In this document: positions 21,685-30,046 of the stretch, one piece after another
Numbering within the stretch: the stretch's first letter is position 1
Layout: each line of letters opens with the position of its first letter
Assembly (NCBI RefSeq): GCF_003284965.1
Contig: NZ_QMEW01000008.1
Location: 97,236-161,235, forward strand
Direction: 5' to 3'
Length of the DNA stretch: 64,000 bases
DNA from: Mycolicibacterium sp. GF69
GTDB taxonomy: Bacteria; Actinomycetota; Actinomycetes; Mycobacteriales; Mycobacteriaceae
Position numbers and translations under genes: made by a program
Notes under the pieces: generated by a model
Told to the model about the DNA's origin: nothing
Seen by the model: only the letters and a program-made list of their open reading frames with translations
Database searches by the model: none

Positions 21685-24567
21685 TTAACGCTCTGGGTTC
21701 AGCAAGAGGGAACGGACCAGCGGACGAGGCCCCGTTGGCCGTAACATCGAGCTGGCGGGCCGTGGACGCACTCGTTGCGGCCACCAGAACCACCGCCCTA
21801 GCAGGGCAGCGATCGATGGCGTCATGAACGCTCGCACCACCAATGTGTCGAACAACAGACCCAGGCCGATCGTCGAGCCCAGTTGACCGACGGTTCGCAG
21901 GTCACTGACCACCATCGAAAGCATCGTGAAACTGAACACGAGACCAGCGGCCGTCACGACGCGGCCGGTGCCAGCCATCGCCCGGATGATGCCCGTGTTG
22001 ATCCCGGCACCAACCTCCTCCTTCATTCGGGACACCAGGAGCAGGTTGTAGTCGGAGCCGACCGCTAGGAGGCAGATGACAGCCATGACAAGCACAGCCC
22101 AGTGGATCTGTATACCGAGGATGTGTTGCCAGACGAGTACCGAGAGCCCGAATGCCGCGCCCAACGAAAGCGCCACCGTGCCCACGATGACCAAGGCGGC
22201 GAACAAGCTTCGCGTCATGATCAGCATGATCGTGAAGATGAGGCAGAGCGCAGAGATCGCCGCGATCAGCAGGTCGTAGGTAGAACCGTCGATAATGTCC
22301 TTCACCATCGCTGAACTGCCGGTCAGGGACACCTTGGCATTTTCGAGCGGAGTTCCTTTGAGCGCTTCCTCGGCCGCGGTATGTATGGGGTCGACGAGCG
22401 CCATGGTCTCCGGCGAAGCGGGTTCGCCCCGTTGTGAAATGAGAAGGCGTGCTGCCTTACCGTCCGGTGACAGGAACACATCCATGACCCGCTTGAAGTC
22501 TTCGTTCTGGAAGACCTCTGCGGGAATATAGAAGGAGTCATCGTTCTGTGCCGCATCGAATGCTTTACCCATTGCGGTGGCGTTGGTGCTGCTCTCATCC
22601 ATCTGGCCAAGCATTCCGGACATGGTGCTGTGCATCGTCAGCATCATCGTCCGCGTGCTTTCCATCGTCTGAATCATCGGCGGGAACTGGGCAATCATCT
22701 GCGGCAGTAACACGTCTAGGGCATCGAGATCACCCATGAGATCGTCCATCTGCACGGTAATGCTGTCGATGCCATCGAGGGCGTCGAATATGGATCGCAA
22801 CGACCAGCAGATCGGAATATTGAAGCAGTGCGGCTCCCAGTAGAAATAGTTTCGAATCGGCCGAAAGAAATCGTCGAAATTCGATATTTGGTCCCGCAAC
22901 TCGTACGTGGTTTCCTCGAGCTCGTGCGTTTTTTCGACCATGCTGTGAGTTGTCGCCGCGAGTTCTTGCATCAAGCCATACATGCGGTTCATGAGCGCTA
23001 TCGTTTTGGTCATGTCCTCGGCTTGAACCAGCATGTCGTCCATGCGCGCTCGTTGGAACGGCAGCATCTGCATTTGACTGGCTTGCCCCATGCTAATCAT
23101 GTATGGAATCGAAGTGTGCTGGAGCGGAGTTCCCGCCGGCCGTGTCGGGCCTTGTACCAAAGCGACGCCCGGAACAGATAGGACGCCTTTCTCCAACTTA
23201 TTCAGGATCAGGAAATCCGTCGGGTTCCGCATATCGTGATCGGACTCGACCAGTAAGACATCGGGAGCGGCCATTTGCGACGCGGGAAAATGTCGCTGTG
23301 CGGCCTGCAATCCGAGAGCCGCAGGAATATCTTGGGGGAGCGACTCCTGATCGTTGTAGCTGGGTTGATACCCCGGAAGTGCCAACAAGCCGATCATCGC
23401 GACCGCGCACGAGGCGGCAAGAATGGGTGCCGGCCACCGAACGATCGCCGTGCCCACTCGTCGCCAGTGAGCAACCTTGATCTTGCGTCTGGGTTCGAAC
23501 CATTTGAAGCGCCCGCCGAGCGCGATGATGGCCGGAACAAGAGTGAGGGCAACGACGACTGCAGTGACCACGCCGATCGCGGAAGGAATGCCAAGGACTT
23601 TGAACGAAGGCAGTCGGGTGAAAGTCAGGCACAGAAGTGCGCCAGCAATGGTCAGACCGGAGCCCAGGACCACCTTGGCGGTACCGCCAAACGTAGAGTA
23701 AAAGGCAGTCTCCTGGTCCTCGCCTGCCTCGAGCGCCTCATGATAACGGCCGAAGAAGAAGATTCCGTAATCGGTACCGGCCGCGATCAACAACGCCACC
23801 AGAAGGTTGACGACGAATGTCGACAGCCCAAAAGCCCCGATATCTCCGAGGAACGCTACGAAGCCTCTTGCCACCTGCAGCTGGATGCCGACTGTGAGCA
23901 TCAGGATTATCACGGTGGCAATAGAACGGAAGAAGATGAGCAGCATAACCAAGATCACGGCCAGGCTGACCACCGTGATCAAGGTGACGGTTTCGTTGCC
24001 GGACTCGCCCATCTCCGCAACGAACGGTGCAGGTCCTGTGAGGTAAGCCTTGACCCCCGGCGGCGGCGGTGTGCGGTCGACGATATCCCGGACGGCTTCG
24101 ACGGATTCGTTTGCCAGCGCTTGACCAACGCTACCGTTCAGGGTCAATTGAACATACGCAGCCTTACCATCGGCACTTTCTGCGGCAGCAGCCGTGAGCG
24201 GATCTCCCCAGAAATCCCGTATGAACTTGACATGTTCTGTGTCGGCCTCCAGGCGCCGAATCAATTCGGCGTAGAACGCGTGGGCATCGTCACCGAGCCG
24301 GTCCTGACCTTCCAGGACGATCATCGCCAAAGCGTCCGAAGTAGATTCCCCGAAAATCGCGCCCATACGCTCTTGGGCCTGAATGGACGGTGCATCAACG
24401 GGAGTCTGGGATACGGCCCGCTCTCTCTCGACCTGTTCCAGTTGGGGGACAGCGGTATTGAGCACCACTGCGATTACCACCCACCCGAGGATTATCGGCA
24501 ATGCCAATCTTCGGATCCACCGCGCGATAAAGGGTGTTCTTCCATGCACCTGCTGGGTGGTGCTCAT
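21685..24567 (-). CDS. mmpL: MmpL-family RND lipid transporter (first copy, upstream)
   Basis: 960 residues, ATG 24567, overlapping the mmpS stop by ATGA, so translation is coupled. Layout is that of the neighbouring mmpL: N-terminal helix, periplasmic domain, helix bundle with [16 protein letters not shown], second periplasmic domain with coiled-coil hairpin and [12 protein letters not shown], second helix bundle with [15 protein letters not shown]. The C-terminal tail [19 protein letters not shown] is nearly shared with the other copy. The two copies are clearly paralogous and lie 96 nt apart. GPL export in M. smegmatis uses a similar mmpL4a/mmpL4b pair with MmpS4. Whether the two act together or on different substrates is not shown by sequence. 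Confidence 0.93.
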   Translation of the reverse strand: MSTTQQVHGRTPFIARWIRRLALPIILGWVVIAVVLNTAVPQLEQVERERAVSQTPVDAPSIQAQERMGAIFGESTSDALAMIVLEGQDRLGDDAHAFYAELIRRLEADTEHVKFIRDFWGDPLTAAAAESADGKAAYVQLTLNGSVGQALANESVEAVRDIVDRTPPPPGVKAYLTGPAPFVAEMGESGNETVTLITVVSLAVILVMLLIFFRSIATVIILMLTVGIQLQVARGFVAFLGDIGAFGLSTFVVNLLVALLIAAGTDYGIFFFGRYHEALEAGEDQETAFYSTFGGTAKVVLGSGLTIAGALLCLTFTRLPSFKVLGIPSAIGVVTAVVVALTLVPAIIALGGRFKWFEPRRKIKVAHWRRVGTAIVRWPAPILAASCAVAMIGLLALPGYQPSYNDQESLPQDIPAALGLQAAQRHFPASQMAAPDVLLVESDHDMRNPTDFLILNKLEKGVLSVPGVALVQGPTRPAGTPLQHTSIPYMISMGQASQMQMLPFQRARMDDMLVQAEDMTKTIALMNRMYGLMQELAATTHSMVEKTHELEETTYELRDQISNFDDFFRPIRNYFYWEPHCFNIPICWSLRSIFDALDGIDSITVQMDDLMGDLDALDVLLPQMIAQFPPMIQTMESTRTMMLTMHSTMSGMLGQMDESSTNATAMGKAFDAAQNDDSFYIPAEVFQNEDFKRVMDVFLSPDGKAARLLISQRGEPASPETMALVDPIHTAAEEALKGTPLENAKVSLTGSSAMVKDIIDGSTYDLLIAAISALCLIFTIMLIMTRSLFAALVIVGTVALSLGAAFGLSVLVWQHILGIQIHWAVLVMAVICLLAVGSDYNLLLVSRMKEEVGAGINTGIIRAMAGTGRVVTAAGLVFSFTMLSMVVSDLRTVGQLGSTIGLGLLFDTLVVRAFMTPSIAALLGRWFWWPQRVRPRPASSMLRPTGPRPLVRSLLLNPER

Positions 24568-25109
24568 GCTGCCTTCAGGATGCAGGACGTGAACGCGCTT
24601 ACGCCTTGGCGGATCTTCTCCGCCTTTACTTCGCCGTCAACGATGATGCGGCAGCCGATACTGTCGCTATTGCTCGCCTGCGCCATGAGATTTCCAATGC
24701 CCGCCGCTTCAGTGATCTCGAATTTGGACGACCACGGCAGGCTGGCTCCCTTAACAAATTGCGGTTCCGCATCCACATCGAAGTAGCTGATGTCGGCAAC
24801 TGTTCCCGGTGGGCCGAACACCTCGTAAATCAGATACTTCGGATCGAAGTTCTGTTTGTCCACAACCTCGGTGTCGGTATCGGCATACGAGGGCCGCTCA
24901 TTGGACCCGAACATGCCGTGTAGCCGCGACACGGTAAACCCCCCAGCAACCATCACGGCTATTACGAGTAGCGGAATCCAGAGCCGCTTCAGAATCCTGA
25001 AAATCGACGTTCGCCTCCATCCGTTCTCAACCCTGGCGTCGCGGCAGCCGCTCGAACGTAGCAACAGTGCACTGGCCTCGGCCGGCTGGTTGCACCGAGA
25101 GAGCGGCAT
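24564..25109 (-). CDS. mmpS: MmpS-family membrane accessory protein
   Basis: 181 residues from ATG 25109. MmpS proteins are about 140 residues, so the first 35-40 residues may not be translated; the only in-frame alternative starts are TTG/CTG codons near 25050. One transmembrane helix ([17 protein letters not shown]) is followed by a periplasmic domain with [20 protein letters not shown] and a C-terminal Cys pair ([15 protein letters not shown]), typical of the family. MmpS proteins assist the cognate MmpL in export. First gene of the minus-strand transport operon, overlapping the next mmpL by 4 nt. Confidence 0.88.
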   Translation of the reverse strand: MPLSRCNQPAEASALLLRSSGCRDARVENGWRRTSIFRILKRLWIPLLVIAVMVAGGFTVSRLHGMFGSNERPSYADTDTEVVDKQNFDPKYLIYEVFGPPGTVADISYFDVDAEPQFVKGASLPWSSKFEITEAAGIGNLMAQASNSDSIGCRIIVDGEVKAEKIRQGVSAFTSCILKAA

Positions 25110-25501
25110 GCATCCAAGACGAGTCCAATCGCGGTCACCGCAAACGCGCGGCGCCTCGGGGAGCGCAACCCGATGCTGACGAGTAAACCACGGCGTCGAT
25201 GTTCGCAGCGATCCGTTCTTAACGTGATACGGGATCGTAATGCAAGACTCGCGCGTGTCGTCACCGGGTTGGAGATGCGGTCAAAGCCCCGGATCGCAGC
25301 TTCGCACGGGGCGTTGCCGAAGCATACGCCAGGGCTCTGAGGTGCACATTCGGTCCAGCTGGCCACACCAGTCCTTTCCGTCATCAAAGACCCTAGGATC
25401 GTCACCCATACAACAGATGCAATCGTCCCGCGAACCTAATCAGTTACCGTGACTGCGCCGCAAGTACAGCAGATCGCGCCAGACCGCACCAATGCACTGC
25501 A

Positions 25502-25520
25502 GATATCCTCCGCGGATATC
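25502..25520. promoter_or_regulatory. Inverted repeat, candidate operator
   Basis: GATATCC and GGATATC are a perfect 7-bp inverted repeat separated by 5 nt (TCCGC). The 19-bp length and two-fold symmetry suit a dimeric regulator such as the adjacent NarL/LuxR-type response regulator. Binding is inference. Confidence 0.4.
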
Positions 25521-25552
25521 GAAGCGGGCGAAGTCCGCGTAAGACATTTGAG

Positions 25553-25570
25553 GGCGGTATGCCTACCGCC
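25553..25570. promoter_or_regulatory. Inverted repeat or small hairpin
   Basis: GGCGGTA and TACCGCC form a perfect 7-bp repeat with a 4-nt spacer (TGCC), 32 nt right of the GATATCC repeat. It could be an operator or an RNA hairpin in a leader. Confidence 0.35.
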
Positions 25571-25735
25571 GCAGGAGGCGTGGAACACTCAGCGGGATTC
25601 GTGGAAGGCGTAGCCAGCAATCATCTGGATGCACCGTCGGCTCAGTCTCCGTCGGCCAGGAGCTTGTTGGCATCTCCCGACATGAGGCGGTTCGCATCGG
25701 ACGCTTCGGCGTCGTCCCGCTAGCGGTGATGCGAC

Positions 25736-25757
25736 TTGGGGGGGATAACCCCCCCAA
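25736..25757. promoter_or_regulatory. TTG7-ATAA-C7AA hairpin upstream of the histidine kinase
   Basis: TTGGGGGGG, loop ATAA, CCCCCCCAA: a perfect 9-bp stem, 18 nt before the first possible start of the kinase gene and 54 or 90 nt before the later ones. Homopolymer G7/C7 arms are rare. It could be a terminator or attenuator, an RNA-level control element, or a slippage-prone switch. Confidence 0.4.
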
Positions 25758-25775
25758 CTTCGTGCGGTAAACGGC

Positions 25776-27113
25776 ATGTTGTCGGGACCGCAGCGTCCGT
25801 ACTTTCGAGGTATGGTCGCAGTCACGAGTCGAGACGTTGAGTCGGTCATGGCTGACGCCACCACGCCGGCCATTCGCCGCATCGGCGTCCTACCCAGCGC
25901 GTCGATGTTTGTCGGCGCCGTCACTGCGGCGGTCTGGCTGTGGCTCTACGTGATGATCGTGATCGTTGGGATTTGGCTGGTCCCGTCGGTGGTCGGGTTC
26001 GCGGCCGCCCTACTGATGTTCGTTTACCTGACGCGTGGCGCAGAATGGCTTGAGCGTCGGCGTAGCGAAGTCGTCTTCGGGATGAATATCCCGGTCCCAC
26101 CGCGGAAGATGTCTCATGACACCGGCTTCCAAGGGTGGTTCAACCAGATCTGGATGGACATCAGCAGCACCCGTTTCTGGAAGGGCTGCGCCCACCATTC
26201 GCTCCGACTGGTCTACGACCTTCTGGCCGTCGGTCTGGCGTTGTTCCTGCTGGCCTTCGCGTTTCTGGCGCCCGCCGCCGCGATCGCGGTGAGCCGCAGC
26301 GACGGGTCCGGCCTGTCGTTCATTCCGCCGGCACTGGCCTGGCCGCTGGCCGTCGTCGCGTTGCTGACTTCGGCAGCGATCGTGGTGTTCGCACCGATAA
26401 TCGACGCGAAGATCGACTTTTGGCTGCTATCCCCGTCGCCGGAGGCGATGTTTCGACATGAGCTGAATGCGCTGGCCGACGCGAGGATGGGCGCGGTGTC
26501 ATCGGCGCAATCCGAGCGCAACCGCATCGAACGCGATCTGCACGACAGTGTCCAGTCCCGCCTCGTCTCGCTGGCAATGACCATCGGTCTTGCCCAGACG
26601 AAATTCGATACTGACCCAGCTGCCGCGAAGGCTCTGATCACCGAGGCACATTCCGACGCGAAAACCGCTTTGGTTGAGCTGCGGAACGTGGTGCGGGGCA
26701 TCGCGCCGTCGATTCTCTCCGACCGCGGCCTGGACGCTGCGCTCTCATCGGTCGTGCAACGAGCCCAAAACACCGGGATTTCCACGACGTTGAACATCGA
26801 CCTGCCCCGGCGCATCCCTGCCGAGACGGAATCCGTCGCATACTTCGTGGTCGCCGAGGCATTGACCAACGTGGCCAAACACGCACGCGCGAAGCGTGCC
26901 GTTGTGACGGTGCGACTGGACCAACCGCAAAACACCCTTCACGTCTCGGTGTTCGACGACGGCCGAGGGGGCGCGTTGATCACCGACAGCACGAATGCCA
27001 CCGGCCTACGTGGCCTGGCCGACCGGGTGCGCGCCGCCCGCGGCACGTTCGCGGTGTCCAGTCCGGCGGGCGGGCCCACCACTATTACGGCGGTGCTGCC
27101 ATGCGCATTGTGA
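25776..27113 (+). CDS. Sensor histidine kinase, NarL/HisKA_3 type
   Basis: Up to 445 residues; ATG codons at 25776, 25812 and 25848 are all possible and none has a strong ribosome site. Four or so hydrophobic segments in the first 220 residues (for example VTAAVWLWLYVMIVIVGIWL and LLAVGLALFLLAFAFLAPAA) form a putative membrane sensor. The dimerization/phosphoacceptor motif is ERDLHDSVQSRLVSLA, and the ATPase domain ends in DDGRGG, GLRGLADRV and TTITAVLP. It overlaps the response regulator start by 13 nt. The stimulus is unknown. Divergent position relative to the mmpS-mmpL-NRPS cluster suggests, but does not prove, control of it. Confidence 0.9.
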   Translation: MLSGPQRPYFRGMVAVTSRDVESVMADATTPAIRRIGVLPSASMFVGAVTAAVWLWLYVMIVIVGIWLVPSVVGFAAALLMFVYLTRGAEWLERRRSEVVFGMNIPVPPRKMSHDTGFQGWFNQIWMDISSTRFWKGCAHHSLRLVYDLLAVGLALFLLAFAFLAPAAAIAVSRSDGSGLSFIPPALAWPLAVVALLTSAAIVVFAPIIDAKIDFWLLSPSPEAMFRHELNALADARMGAVSSAQSERNRIERDLHDSVQSRLVSLAMTIGLAQTKFDTDPAAAKALITEAHSDAKTALVELRNVVRGIAPSILSDRGLDAALSSVVQRAQNTGISTTLNIDLPRRIPAETESVAYFVVAEALTNVAKHARAKRAVVTVRLDQPQNTLHVSVFDDGRGGALITDSTNATGLRGLADRVRAARGTFAVSSPAGGPTTITAVLPCAL

Positions 27114-27745
27114 TCGCCGAGGACTCGGCCCTGCTGCGGGCAGGCGTGGAACGCATCCTCACCGACGCCGGTCACGAGGTGGTCGCGGGGGTGCCGGACA
27201 CCTCGAACCTGCTTGCCCTCGTCGACGAAACCAAACCCGACCTCGTCATAGTCGACGTGCGGATGCCTCCGACGTTCACCGACGAGGGAATCCGTGCCGC
27301 CGCCCTGCTACGGAGCGAGAATCCCGAGTCACCGGTACTGGTGTTGTCGCACTACGTCGAAGAGCGCTACGCCTCCGACCTGATCGCGGCGGACACCCGC
27401 GGCTTCGGTTACCTCCTCAAGGACCGCGTCGCCGACGTACCGGCGTTCTTGGACGCCGTCGCAGTCGTCGGTGGCGGTGGCACTGTGCTCGACCCGGAGG
27501 TCGTGTCACAGATTCTCGCGCGATCGCACCGCCGCAGCTCACTGGAGCAGCTCACCCCCCGCGAAGGCGATGTACTCCAGCTGATGGCCGAAGGAAAAAC
27601 CAATTCGGCAATCGCCGCGACGCTGCACATGTCGACCGGCTCCGCCGAAAAGCACGTCGCATCCATCTTCACCAAATTGGGGCTGGCGCCCGATGACACC
27701 GAAAACCGCCGTGTCCTCGCCGTTCTGCGCTACCTCGAGTCGTAA
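27101..27745 (+). CDS. NarL/LuxR-family response regulator
   Basis: 214 residues. Receiver domain: MRIVIAEDSALLRAGV supplies the acidic pocket, VIVDVRMPP the phosphoacceptor Asp, VLSHYVE the switch Thr/Ser region, and YLLKDRV the conserved Lys. The C-terminal LuxR helix-turn-helix has LTPREGDVLQLMAEGKTN and MSTGSAEKHVASIFTKLGL. It overlaps the upstream kinase gene by 13 nt and is therefore its cognate regulator. Likely target sites are the inverted repeats in the divergent region at 25.5 kb. Confidence 0.93.
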   Translation: MRIVIAEDSALLRAGVERILTDAGHEVVAGVPDTSNLLALVDETKPDLVIVDVRMPPTFTDEGIRAAALLRSENPESPVLVLSHYVEERYASDLIAADTRGFGYLLKDRVADVPAFLDAVAVVGGGGTVLDPEVVSQILARSHRRSSLEQLTPREGDVLQLMAEGKTNSAIAATLHMSTGSAEKHVASIFTKLGLAPDDTENRRVLAVLRYLES

Positions 27746-27767
27746 TGAGAAAGAAGGGACACAACTC

Positions 27768-28253
27768 ATGACTACAAACTTCCGCCTCGCACAAAGAAAC
27801 AGCAACGACCTCCGGGTGATCCAGCGCACGCTGGCGCTCATCGAGGTTGAGAACGGATGGACCCAAGGCACCTACTGCCGCGATGCCGAGGGCCGGGAGG
27901 TCCATCCCGCCGCCGACGCCCCGGGTGAATGGGTTCGGGTCCGCACCCAGCACGTCGGCGCAGGCGGCTACGTGGCTAGCACCGAATCGGGCGCAACGCC
28001 GTGCAGCTACTGCCTCGGCGGCGCCCTGCGCGCAGCGGCAGGCTACTGGAAAGCCGAAAACCCGTACACCGCACTTGACCAGGTCGAGCGATTGGAGAGC
28101 CTCATACTACGGCTGGCCAACTCCGTCGCTGCGTCAAGTTGGCAGACCCTGCAAGCCTTCAACGACGATCCGCACACCACGAGGGCCGACGCCATCCTGG
28201 TACTCAAGCGCACCGCCGCCCACCTCGATGCGCAAGATCAGCTGGAGTTGTGA
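27768..28253 (+). CDS. DUF6197-like protein of unknown function
   Basis: 161 residues from ATG 27768, with GAAGGGA upstream. It begins with a helical segment containing ALIEVENGWTQGTYCRDAEG and then a SYCLGGALRAAAG motif. That pattern is one I associate with DUF6197 proteins of actinobacteria. No signal peptide or membrane helix. It lies 22 nt after the response regulator and overlaps the next gene by GTGA, so it belongs to the same operon. Function unknown. Confidence 0.7.
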   Translation: MTTNFRLAQRNSNDLRVIQRTLALIEVENGWTQGTYCRDAEGREVHPAADAPGEWVRVRTQHVGAGGYVASTESGATPCSYCLGGALRAAAGYWKAENPYTALDQVERLESLILRLANSVAASSWQTLQAFNDDPHTTRADAILVLKRTAAHLDAQDQLEL

Positions 28254-29158
28254 GCGAAACTGGCATCAATCCCGAGCCGGTGCCCCATGTGCCGGTGGCG
28301 GAGAGGCCGCCTCCCCCCGGGCTGGCCTCTCCGTCACCTGTTATCAGGCCCACCACGCGCACCGCGACCCGGTTCGTCATCGTGGTTGTCGCAGCCTTGG
28401 TGGCACTCGGCGCGGTCGGAGGTCTTGGCACTACTTCATACGTGCTCGCGACCAGTCGGGTTGTCACCGACACGCAGGAGCTTCCGGCTGGGATGCGGTC
28501 GCTGTCCATCGATACCGGCGGCATCCCGGTGCCCGTCGGCATCAGCGCAGACGCTGACGCTAAGCAGCCGCGCGTCGAGCTCCGCATGGTCACGCGGACC
28601 GACGACACGCGACTTTCGATTGCCAGCGAGAACACCGGGAGCCGGGTGACGCTTGGCACCGGCGGTTCCGCCTTCCGCTGGCTAGTCGGCACGGGACTGA
28701 ACGTCGTCCTCCCACCGGACGTCGCACGGAAATTGAGCGTCACCGTGAACCACCGGACCGGCTCGCTGTCCACCGACGCCGATCTCGATCAAATGACCGT
28801 CAACTCGGGCGATGGCACCGTCGCACTCAGCGGTTCCGCCCGTTCGATCGACGTTGACGTGCGTCACGGCGACATCACCACCAAGAGCAGGATCGCTGTC
28901 ACCGAATCGTTCAGCGCAAGCACTCAAGACGGCTCTATATCCATAGAATTCCGCGCAGCGCCGCGGGACATCGAAGCGATCGCCAGCGGCAACGTAACTG
29001 TGGGACTGCCAGGTTTGGATGCGTACCGAGTGCGCGCTGGATCCGAGGCGCCGAATGGTTCGACGACGGTGACCGTCCCCGAAACCAGCGACCCAAGCGC
29101 CCCCAAAGTGACGGTTCGCTCAGTGACGGCCAACGTCAGCGTCCAGGAAATTCGCTGA
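28250..29158 (+). CDS. Membrane-anchored DUF4097-type beta-repeat protein
   Basis: 302 residues from GTG 28250, which overlaps the previous stop. Cytoplasmic Pro-rich N terminus (about 1-35), one transmembrane helix (FVIVVVAALVALGAVGGLG), then an exported domain of short beta repeats with alternating Asp/Gly and hydrophobic residues. The segment LSIDTGGIPVPVGI, followed by LSVTVNHRTGSLSTD and VDVRHGDITTKSRI, is the pattern of DUF4097 putative adhesin domains. Fourth gene of the kinase/regulator operon. Such proteins often accompany sensor systems for envelope stress; a role here is inference. Confidence 0.75.
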   Translation: MSETGINPEPVPHVPVAERPPPPGLASPSPVIRPTTRTATRFVIVVVAALVALGAVGGLGTTSYVLATSRVVTDTQELPAGMRSLSIDTGGIPVPVGISADADAKQPRVELRMVTRTDDTRLSIASENTGSRVTLGTGGSAFRWLVGTGLNVVLPPDVARKLSVTVNHRTGSLSTDADLDQMTVNSGDGTVALSGSARSIDVDVRHGDITTKSRIAVTESFSASTQDGSISIEFRAAPRDIEAIASGNVTVGLPGLDAYRVRAGSEAPNGSTTVTVPETSDPSAPKVTVRSVTANVSVQEIR

Positions 29159-29332
29159 GCTGTCGCCCTGAATTAAGGCGCAGCAAAGGCCCCAGCGGCT
29201 TCAGCAAACTTGTCCGAGCCGTGACCAACTCGCATACGACTCGTCGCACCTACTGCGGTCAGAAACTGCGCCGCGCTGTCGGTCCGCACGGCCTACGGCG
29301 AATGCGGCCGTCATTGAGGCAATATTGCCTAC

Positions 29333-30046
29333 ATGGCCAGTGGTACAGAGAGTGGTGCAGGCTCGCCCCGGGTTCTCGTGGTCGACGACGACCCCGACGT
29401 CCTGGCCTCGCTCGAGCGTGGCCTGCGGCTGTCGGGATTCGACGTGTCCACCGCCGTGGATGGCGCCGAAGCGCTGCGCAGCGCGACCGAAACCCGGCCC
29501 GATGCGATCGTGCTGGACATCAACATGCCCGTGCTGGACGGCGTCAGCGTGGTCACCGCTCTTCGCGCGATGGACAATGACGTGCCCGTCTGCGTGCTGT
29601 CGGCACGCAGTTCGGTCGACGACCGCGTGGCCGGCCTGGAGGCCGGCGCCGACGACTACCTGGTCAAGCCCTTCGTGCTGCAGGAATTGGTGGCCCGGGT
29701 GAAGGCGTTGCTGCGCCGCCGCGGGTCGACGGCGACGTTCTCGTCGGAGACCATCCAGGTCGGCCCCTTGGAGGTCGACATCCCCGGGCGCCGCGCGCGG
29801 GTCAACGGCGTCGACGTCGACCTGACCAAACGGGAATTCGACCTGCTGGCGGTGCTGGCCGAGCACAAGACGGCCGTGCTGTCACGCGCGCAGCTGCTCG
29901 AGCTCGTCTGGGGCTATGACTTCGCCGCCGACACCAACGTCGTCGACGTCTTCATCGGCTACCTGCGCCGCAAGCTCGAAGCCGGCGGCGCCCCCCGGCT
30001 GCTGCACACCGTGCGCGGAGTGGGGTTCGTGCTGCGGACGCAATAG
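29333..30046 (+). CDS. prrA: Response regulator PrrA
   Basis: 237 residues, OmpR/PhoB family. Receiver: [17 protein letters not shown], phosphoacceptor Asp in [12 protein letters not shown], and YLVKPF. C-terminal winged helix with [15 protein letters not shown] and [20 protein letters not shown], followed by TVRGVGFVL. The sequence is nearly that of M. tuberculosis PrrA, an essential regulator linked to intracellular adaptation and nitrogen limitation. ATG at 29333. The 174 nt upstream, after the DUF4097 gene, show no other gene. The prrB start overlaps the stop by one base. Confidence 0.97.
   Translation: MASGTESGAGSPRVLVVDDDPDVLASLERGLRLSGFDVSTAVDGAEALRSATETRPDAIVLDINMPVLDGVSVVTALRAMDNDVPVCVLSARSSVDDRVAGLEAGADDYLVKPFVLQELVARVKALLRRRGSTATFSSETIQVGPLEVDIPGRRARVNGVDVDLTKREFDLLAVLAEHKTAVLSRAQLLELVWGYDFAADTNVVDVFIGYLRRKLEAGGAPRLLHTVRGVGFVLRTQ

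Larger units (their letters stand above)
25110..25775. promoter_or_regulatory. Divergent intergenic region between mmpS and the histidine kinase
   Basis: 666 nt without a convincing gene; the minus-strand frame at 24989-25405 overlaps mmpS and looks random. It must hold the promoters for the leftward mmpS-mmpL operon and the rightward two-component operon. Three perfect inverted repeats lie in its right half (25502-25520, 25553-25570, 25736-25757). I could not assign clear -35/-10 boxes. Confidence 0.6.

Noticed and set aside
1..25109. Assignment as a glycopeptidolipid (mps1/mps2) locus
   Set aside because: Gene content around the NRPS is GPL-like, but the enzyme has N-methyltransferases and no epimerization domains, so it cannot make the GPL tetrapeptide.
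24989..25405. 138-codon minus-strand frame upstream of mmpS
   Set aside because: It overlaps the mmpS N terminus in another frame and has a Cys/Arg/Thr-rich composition without domains.
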